In this document: positions 57,634-64,000 of the stretch, in pieces
Layout: each line of letters starts with the position of its first letter
Numbering within the stretch: the first letter of the stretch is position 1
Assembly (NCBI GenBank): GCA_013368375.1
Contig: JAACJP010000028.1
Location: forward strand, 372,001 to 436,000
Direction of reading: 5' to 3'
DNA from: Tricholomella constricta
Taxonomy: Eukaryota; Basidiomycota; Agaricomycetes; Agaricales; Lyophyllaceae
DNA: 64,000 bases
Position numbers and translations under genes: made by a program
Notes under the pieces: model-generated
Seen by the model: the letters and a program-made list of their open reading frames with translations, nothing else
The model's database searches: none
What the model was told of the DNA's origin: nothing

Positions 57634-60600
57634 TTATATATAGAACATACTCTCCTTGACATCATCATGAAGCTAGAATGGAGCAGCATTGAGTACGAAA
57701 CGTTCGAGACGAGAGGACACACTTACTCCTTGACCCCACGACTGTCGCGCAGCATCGAACACCCTCTTCCTCTCTTCCTCGCGATCAAATCTCCCCCGCC
57801 CAGACGTCGAAGTCTTGTCATCAACCAAGAAGTCATTGATGTAGCAGCGTCCGCGCTCGCATGCCAAGTCGGCGTAATATGCAGGTGGGATAAGGCTGAC
57901 AGCCTTCGTCGCCCTTGCGTACAAGTAACTGGCATCGTGAGTACCCTGTTGGATTTCATCGGCAGTGAACGCATTCTCGTCGTACACGACGGTGTAGTGC
58001 GTCGCTTTCACAGTTCCCTGAAGACCCGCATGTGCTTGCAGGTAAAAGTCGAAATCAAATCTACAGTATTCGTGAGCGAAAGGGCCAGAAGACGGGCGAT
58101 GATACTTACACAGCGGTGACACCTTTGTCGACGACGGTGCCAGGACGAGTGTTCCCATTCCTGTCTGCGTTGGCTGAGTTGGTTGGGTAGAAGCGGGCAT
58201 GGTGGCGCTTGCTAGAATATATAATGAAAAGTGGGTGATCAACACCAGAAACTTTAGGGCCATGTGTTACTCACCCGCAAATGACGATGGACAGCTGGGG
58301 CCTATACTTCGACTTCCTCTCCTTAGTTTCGAATTTCTTGAACGCACCGAGTATCTGAGGCAGCTCCTCTTTGATCACCGTGTCGAATTGTCCCTGAAAG
58401 CAGAGTTATAACTTCAACACAATACTGAACTTCGATGTAGGTTATTACACCGACCTCAGACACGCCATCGCGGAAGACAAAGATCCTTTGGGGAAGAACT
58501 TTATTCTTCCGTTCGTACGCCAACAGTCTTTCCACGAGCATGTTTTCCAGCTCACCCAACATCTGTAAAGCAACATCAGTTCTGGCACTCGAGCGGGGCA
58601 GAATTAGGGCTCACCTCTTGTTTGCCCTTCTGTATCCTTAAACTAGCCGGGAATTGGACAAAAGAGTCGTCCACGCTCGCTACGAGGGCAGCGATGGAGG
58701 GTGATCCCTCCCTGCTACCAGGTCCTGGGTGGGTGACGTCGATTCCGACCATCATCGTTTTCTTCTTCGTCAGCCACTTCATGGCCCCGTCGTCGAGCTA
58801 ATAGAATGAAAATTCCGCTCATAGATGATATTGGTCAAGGAAAACTCACCAGATGGTTGATACCCCCGAGCTTGGTGTTCACTTTCAACGCTACATTCGA
58901 GAAATATTGATCTTGCTTTTTCTCGTCCTTGAGTGCCTTCTCCAGTTGCATGTGGACGGTCTGAAGTCCAAGTTCCATGTCTCCGATGCGCTAACAGAGA
59001 AAAAGGAGATGTAAGTTCCGGAGAACGAGAACGAATCACCGCGAAATAGATTTACTTTGATTGCAGGATATATAAAATTATCCCGCCTCTCCAATAGGAC
59101 GAGAATGAAACTGGGCTTCTTCCCTGGTTCGATCGACCTCTTCAATATCGTTCTGATGTCGTTAATGGCGTTGACTCTGGCCGGATCGGCGTTCTCAGGT
59201 CGCAGACTGATTGGTATCAGGCGAGGGCGGCCTTCTGGCATTATCATGCCACTCCTCGCGCACTTGGAGGCGAAACCTGCCACTAATCCCTGCAACTTCA
59301 AGTCTCCGGGGCCCTCTATAATACCGACGCCATCTCGTATGACCACGACCCACCAGCTCGTCACTCGGGCGCCGCGGTGGAATTTGACGTCGAGGATATT
59401 CCAGCTTCCATCTCTGATATTGGCGTTCCCGGCCTTGTACGACAAGCGAGGAGGTCGCAGCTCTCGTGCAGGAATCACCGTCATCTCGGCTTCGATGGAG
59501 ATACCGAAGCCATCGATAGGTGACGCGATGGGTGCGAGGCCGAGGGTGGGCAAGCCTTCATTTACGATGGCCTCGGCGTTGACCCGCGGGGGGTTACAAG
59601 CATAGCGGATCATCTGTGCAGTTTCCTTGTCATTCAGCTTTCCGTAGGGATGTCCCGGCATGATGTCGCATAATTCCGCTGGGACCCAGACGGTCTTCTT
59701 TGCACTTCCGATATCGATGACGGGAAGGTCAGCGGGATAGCGAAGTTTGATTTTATATTCTAATCCACGACGTCAGCCTGACAATCCAGTGTCAGGAGAT
59801 TACTCACTCTTCAAGAAGTACTGCTCGACAGACACGGTGCCTCCAAGTTCGGCGCATTCAAACTTCGTATTGCGAGCTGAAGTTGTCCCGACTTTCTTGA
59901 CCGGCTTCGTATGTCCTAGATGCTGAGTTTTGACTTTGACCCTCGCCATACCCTTCGGCAAAGTGGGCATGGCGCCTCGTGAACTACGCGAGAAGCTGTT
60001 TAAGGCATCGGCCAGATTTCCCGGCTCGACGAAGGCAGTCATGCAGACATTCCTGAAGGAGTGTCAAAGATGGCAACGAGAATGAATGAAAGACTTACAC
60101 GTTCACCATCAGTTGCTTGAAAGTTGGGCGAACCGAACTATAGAACCCTTGCCATGCCTCAACACCAGGTCCGAGGCTCACTTTATGGGCCGATGTGGGG
60201 AAGAAAAATCTATTCTTTCCTACCCGGACACCGGTTCGACTCGAGCGTTGCTGGAGAATAAGATTCAGAGCGGATACCAGGGGAAGAGGATCATAATCCC
60301 TGGCTCCCGCCTTCCCACTCATATAACTGGGTGATGTAGAAGAATGTCAGAGAAAAGAAACACGACGGAGGTAAGTCTGACATACTCTGTCAATTGGCTC
60401 GGTTGAAGCTCGCGTTCAAAGACGATGGACACGATGTACACCTTTGAATTTGCACTGGGAGCGGTGTCGGGCTCCTCGTAAAACGGGACCTGGATGTTTA
60501 GTGGCTGAGGAAGTTTTCGAGCTGAGACCAGGCGCTGACTACGATCGTGCGCAATATAGGGCAGATGAGGGGCACACATAGGGCTCAGCTCCATAAGCTG

Positions 60601-61119
60601 GAAGACGCGGGCCTTCAGTCTATTAACATCCGTGGTCGGACTGATCTCAACGTTGTAGTCGTAGATTGGGCCTTTAGGAAGTCTCATAGGGAAGAAATTA
60701 GCCCTCAAGGTGATGGCATTTCCCTGAGTTCCATATCCCGGCCGAAGTGGGCGGTCTGGAATGACCTTAAGAGATTTGAATGCGTTAATGAGTTCCGTAT
60801 GACTAGCTTCAGCAAGACGGGGAGGTGTATTTGCAGGGGCGCCCTCAGCGAAGATCACTGGACCGCCTCTACCACGAGGGGCGGTGCCGCGGGGCCCTCC
60901 ACCGCCAGGAGGACCACCGCGACCTCGAGGATCAAATCCGCCGCGGGGTGCACCTCGACCAGGAGGACCGCCACGAAAGGAGGGGCTGGCTGGGCCTCCA
61001 CCAAAGCCTTCTGAGCTCTGTGGAGTATAGCCTCTGCCGCCTCCCCTTCCTGGAGGTCCACCTGGTCCACCCCTGTCGCTACCTCGAGCTCCACCACCTC
61101 GTTGTCCTCTGCTGCTCAT
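57634..61119 (-). CDS. Argonaute (PAZ-PIWI) RNA-silencing protein
   Basis: Start MSSRGQRGG at 61119. An RGG/GGPPGRGG-rich N-terminus (about 95 residues) precedes the N domain. The exon 60042-59800 leads into PAZ (TVSVEQYFLK, then DLPVIDIGSAKK..VPAELCDIMPGHPYGKL). The PIWI slicer carries VGIDVTHPGPGS (first Asp), RDGVSE (second Asp) and KATHYTVVYDEN (His). The final exon is tiny and ends in MFYI at 57634, the usual Argonaute C-terminus. About eight introns. All catalytic positions appear present, so slicing is expected. It would act with Dicer and RdRP in the cytoplasm on transposon RNA. Confidence 0.92.
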
Positions 61120-61475
61120 GATACGTTGTCACGATGAAGGGCAAGTTGGGGGTAGGTATGCAGGCGGCCAGTTGCTGCGCACCAGCTTTATAAGGCTGTC
61201 AAGATAGGCGCCAGCCGCGTTTTCTCCGAAACGAGGCTGTGAATTGCCCCCGTTGCGCGACACATGTCATACCTGAGTCAGACATCGGTTTAATCGGGCT
61301 TCCGAAGTTCAATGCTTCCAATGAATTTGCACAGAAAAAGATACAGAGTCCAGGGACAGTTCGGCAGCTGGTCGTTATGGTTGAGCAACTGCCAGGAATG
61401 AGTTATGGCGCGGTAATTGAGCAAATTTGCATGACAAGTATGCAATGATTTGTGGCCGAAGATCCTCAGTGTTGA

Positions 61476-61555
61476 GGCGCTATAGTGTAGTGGCTATCAC
61501 TCGAGATTCTGATGCGTGCATTCTCGGAACCCAGGTTCGATCCCTGGTAGTGCCT
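61476..61555 (+). tRNA. tRNA-Gln(CTG) with an 8-nt intron
   Basis: The acceptor stem is GGCGCTA (61476-61482) with TAGTGCC (61548-61554), including one G-U pair. Box A is TAGTGTAGTGG and the T arm is CCAGG-TTCGATC-CCTGG. The anticodon stem CGAGA/TCTCG encloses TT-CTG-A, then an 8-nt intron (61513-61520, just 3' of position 37), then T. Anticodon CTG (61509-61511). A TTTTT Pol III stop lies near 61571. The mature length is 72 nt without CCA. No suppressor or mismatch features. Confidence 0.92.
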
Positions 61556-61781
61556 ATCTATGTACTGGTTGAGTTTTTATTAATTTATTCCTCATGATGG
61601 TTGCAAAAGCGGGGGGTTTTTGACAAGACCCACTACTAAAGTAGCGGGAATGAGGCTCGCTTATCGCAATTTCTGGACTTTATCATCCATCGCTCACATA
61701 CCATGCCATGCAGCTAAGAAACAAGGGACCTGAGCATATCGAAGATACATTGAAACTGGGCATATCCTGCACCACCAATCA

Positions 61782-62740
61782 TCACAGCTCGATGGTTTCT
61801 TTATGCTTGAACTTTCGCCCAGCACGATCGGCGGAGCGAAACCGAAATTGATTTCCATGGAGTTCAAATTCAATATGTGGTCCCTGCAGAACCGTCGTCT
61901 TCGGTGCTCCAGGGTCCGGAACCGGAAGGGGCTGGTTCTGTTTGTATGAGGGAGGAAGGCTGGAGTACAGAGGCACGGCAAAGACAAATATCGAGTTTTC
62001 TTTCGGGATGACTGCGTGGTGATAAGTCACACGAGCCAGTCAGAAGATTAGATAGACATACGTTTTACTTTGTCTTTCGAGGTGACAACTTTAAACGCGT
62101 TCTCGGTTTCGTGGATCACGATGCCAGACAGGCCGACAAGGCATGGGTTTTTGCTTTGACGAACTAGCATATTGTTAGCACAGGGAGTGGCATGGGAAAG
62201 AACAAAAAGACCACACCAGTCATTATGGAACCATGGAAGTCAGCCTTCACGAGTTTGGGGTGCATACTTGAAGACGACGGCATTGCTTGAGATGATGAAA
62301 TTCCAGAAGCTGGTGGTTGAAGAAGGCCAAGGAGCTCAGACATATAGCCCATCCAGAGATGGTGTAAAGGAATAAATAGGTCGAATCTATTGGGTCGACA
62401 ATCGTGAGATTGAGAACAGGAGGACATTGCAACATCAACTGCACTGACTTAGCTTGCGTCTCGTCAAAGCGCCATACACCTTTTACCTTCGCCTCGCGCT
62501 TGCCTATCGTTCCCTTCTTTTTCTTCTCCTTCTCCGCCTTTTGCCTTGCTCGTTTTTCGTCGAATTCCTTCTTCGTCCTGCTTTCGCGTGCGGGGTTTTC
62601 AAGCAGCATCTGGCGACCTTTGACCCGACTTGTATACATCCCGGTTGGATCAGATGTCTGGGTCAATTGGGAGGTTACATATGTTGGCGTGAAAGGGGCG
62701 CTACTGTTGAATTTGACGCGTTTATTCTGCAGAGCTCAAG
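61782..62740 (-). CDS. POP4: RNase P/MRP subunit POP4 (Rpp29)
   Basis: The exons read VKGRQMLLENPARESRTKK, a Lys-rich stretch, GVWRFDETQAK, PLHHLWMGYMSELLGL, SKNPCLVGLSGIVIHETENAFKVVTSKDK and IPKENSIFVFAVPL, and end in GNQFRFRSADRAGRKFKHKETIEL at 61782. The last motif is the hallmark of the Rpp29/POP4 family. The protein binds the RNase P and MRP RNAs, which trim tRNA 5' ends and process rRNA, in the nucleus. Three short introns (about 62030-62060, 62163-62220 and 62380-62460, approximate). The first exon is uncertain: the frame is open above 62660 to an acceptor near 62740, and I could not fix the start codon. Confidence 0.85.
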
Positions 62741-63087
62741 TGTAAAGATCGCAGCCCAGAATGATGTCGAGATATAAGCACTTTAAGGAATGCATGGTCT
62801 TTATAGATATCGATAACGTCTTGTGTCCGTTTTTTCGTGGATTCCGTTGGTGTAGTGGTCATGGCTGACGGCGACGGGGGAGAAACGATAGGATTTCAAC
62901 ATGTTTAGACTCCGCGGTCACGATCGCAGAAAGAATCCGAGATTCCAAGCACCAACAAAGCGCCTTGTAAAAATCTTCGATACGATGTTTGAGGGATTTT
63001 GAACATTGTACAGGTATCGATTTAATATTTTAAGCAAGTGAGTATCATCCCCTAAACTCGTGATGGTACATATGCGATCCACACAGC
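62741..63087. other. Intergenic with a tRNA-like 5' fragment
   Basis: A box-A-like TGGTGTAGTGGT (62848-62859) looks like the start of a tRNA gene, but there is no box B or foldable body after it. It is probably a fragment or chance. The 5' end of POP4 may extend into this stretch. Confidence 0.3.
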
Positions 63088-64000
63088 CTATCTTTGATGC
63101 CCTTGCCCAGCGAAGCTTCTGATCTCCGGTATGTTCTGAGCCAAGGTCCTCATCAAATCCCATTGGAGTCTTCGTCCTTTTTCGTAATCCCACATCCAGA
63201 TTTCAAGATCATTCAGTTGCCAAGAGTCATATAGCGCCGCTTGTGTGGATCGATGATCGCTCAACATGACACAAAAGTCGGCCTATATATAGCCACATTC
63301 AATCAGCGCTCGTGAGGGAACTGAGGAGAGACTCACGGCAGTACTGCGGATGCCATCTCCTTGGACAAGGCTGATGTTATCCACATCCAGTATAAGTCGA
63401 CTTATTTTCGGGCAATTCGAAGCGAGCAAGTCCACGAGCTCTGGACTGATAGTCTCCACTGAGATGGACAGAAGCTCGAGAGGGCGGCTAGCAAGGGCTT
63501 CCAATATGTCAGTGATTTGTCTAAATGACAATTGGATGTCGAGGATACGGAGCGACGTCGGCGTTTGCAAGAGAGGTTTCAGAGATTCCATATTCTCAGG
63601 GTTTATCGTAAAGGGCGCCCCCAGCCCAAGTTGTAGGGCCTTGAGGCCCTTGAATGATACGCCCTGGAAGCATCGCTTGTACCAACTTTGAGTTACGTTC
63701 GATAGACGAGGTAGATCGTCGACGTAGCAGAATCGCGATCTGATAGACAAATCCTCCAATTCACAGTTCCCCAGCAGTCGGTTTAGACCGGATGGATCGG
63801 GTATGTGATATATATCGAAAGGTATCGCAAGGGAAAATTTCAGCAGGTGGGGGAATTGGTCCATGGCCTTGAAGAAGGTCGAGAAGTTAAGGTGCCCACA
63901 GGACTCGATCGACAGATTCTGCAAAGTGCCGGACAATCCATTTATGAGGGTAGCCAACCGGTCCATGCTGCCTGACGCAGGACTGCGACGATTCATCCTG
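63088..64000 (-). CDS. F-box/LRR protein, C-terminal part (cut by window edge)
   Basis: The frame enters from beyond 64000 and runs through leucine-rich repeats (LSGTLQNLSIESCGHLNF, LKALQLGLG, LRILDIQLSFRQIT, LELLSISVETIS). An intron of about 60 nt (GTGAGTCTC..TATATAG, near 63277-63336) joins STA to ADFCVMLSDHRST. The last exon (WQLNDLEIWMWDYEKG) ends at TAG 63088. Its composition and C-terminus match the F-box/LRR proteins of Agaricomycetes; the F-box itself would lie outside the window. Confidence 0.75.

Noticed and set aside
62848..62859. Box-A-like sequence suggesting a second tRNA gene
   Set aside because: No box B, no T arm and no acceptor pairing downstream.

Overview
The window is from a filamentous basidiomycete, most likely an Agaricomycete (mushroom-forming fungus). 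Protein genes carry many short introns, mostly 45-62 nt, with GT..AG ends. The gene set includes several F-box/LRR proteins, an Argonaute, fungal GPI-anchor and N-glycosylation genes, a Tad-type LINE, and a KDZ transposase together with a TET/JBP dioxygenase, a pairing known from Agaricomycete genomes. All splice joins were made by eye. Where I give exact exon edges, the reading frames close; elsewhere the edges are approximate.

Left part (about 1.4-27.9 kb): one very large DNA transposon, 1402-27890 (26,489 bp), flanked by the 8-bp duplication CTTGAATC (1394-1401 and 27891-27898). The target lies in one unit of a tandemly duplicated sequence. The second unit (29570-31750) is uninterrupted and gives the empty-site sequence, so the insertion can be read directly. 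The ends carry weak inverted repeats, a small hairpin each, an inverted subterminal block (1590-1803 against 26463-26623) and oppositely oriented arrays of a degenerate short repeat (2080-3120 and 26740-27810). Inside are a KDZ transposase (6301-3169, minus), a divergent coiled-coil protein gene (6356-7735), a TET/JBP-like 2OG-Fe(II) dioxygenase (9953-7899, minus), a G-rich minisatellite, a small CxxC protein, a basic N-terminus protein (13670-14292), another coiled-coil protein (15597-17555) and a Ulp1-like SUMO protease gene (26303-18005, minus). The protease gene is split by a nested, apparently intact Tad-type LINE (19176-25650) with a 13-bp target duplication. Without the LINE the transposon was about 20 kb. 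A transposase, a DNA-base oxidase and a SUMO protease on one element suggest a transposon that edits its own epigenetic and SUMO environment; that is inference.

Middle (about 28-32 kb): the 3' part of the interrupted duplicated unit and the intact second unit. I could not assign a protein to them.

Right part (31.8-64 kb): ordinary chromosomal genes. In order: amino-acid permease, GNAT-like protein, F-box protein with one in-frame TGA, a small Ser/Asp-rich protein, GPI13, a secreted beta-helix protein, a multi-pass membrane protein with a long disordered tail, an AlkB-like dioxygenase, two inverted-repeat elements (one with 32-bp TIRs, 8-bp TSD and a zinc-finger ORF), an F-box/LRR protein, EOS1, Argonaute, an intron-containing tRNA-Gln(CTG), POP4, and the C-terminal part of another F-box/LRR protein running off the right edge.
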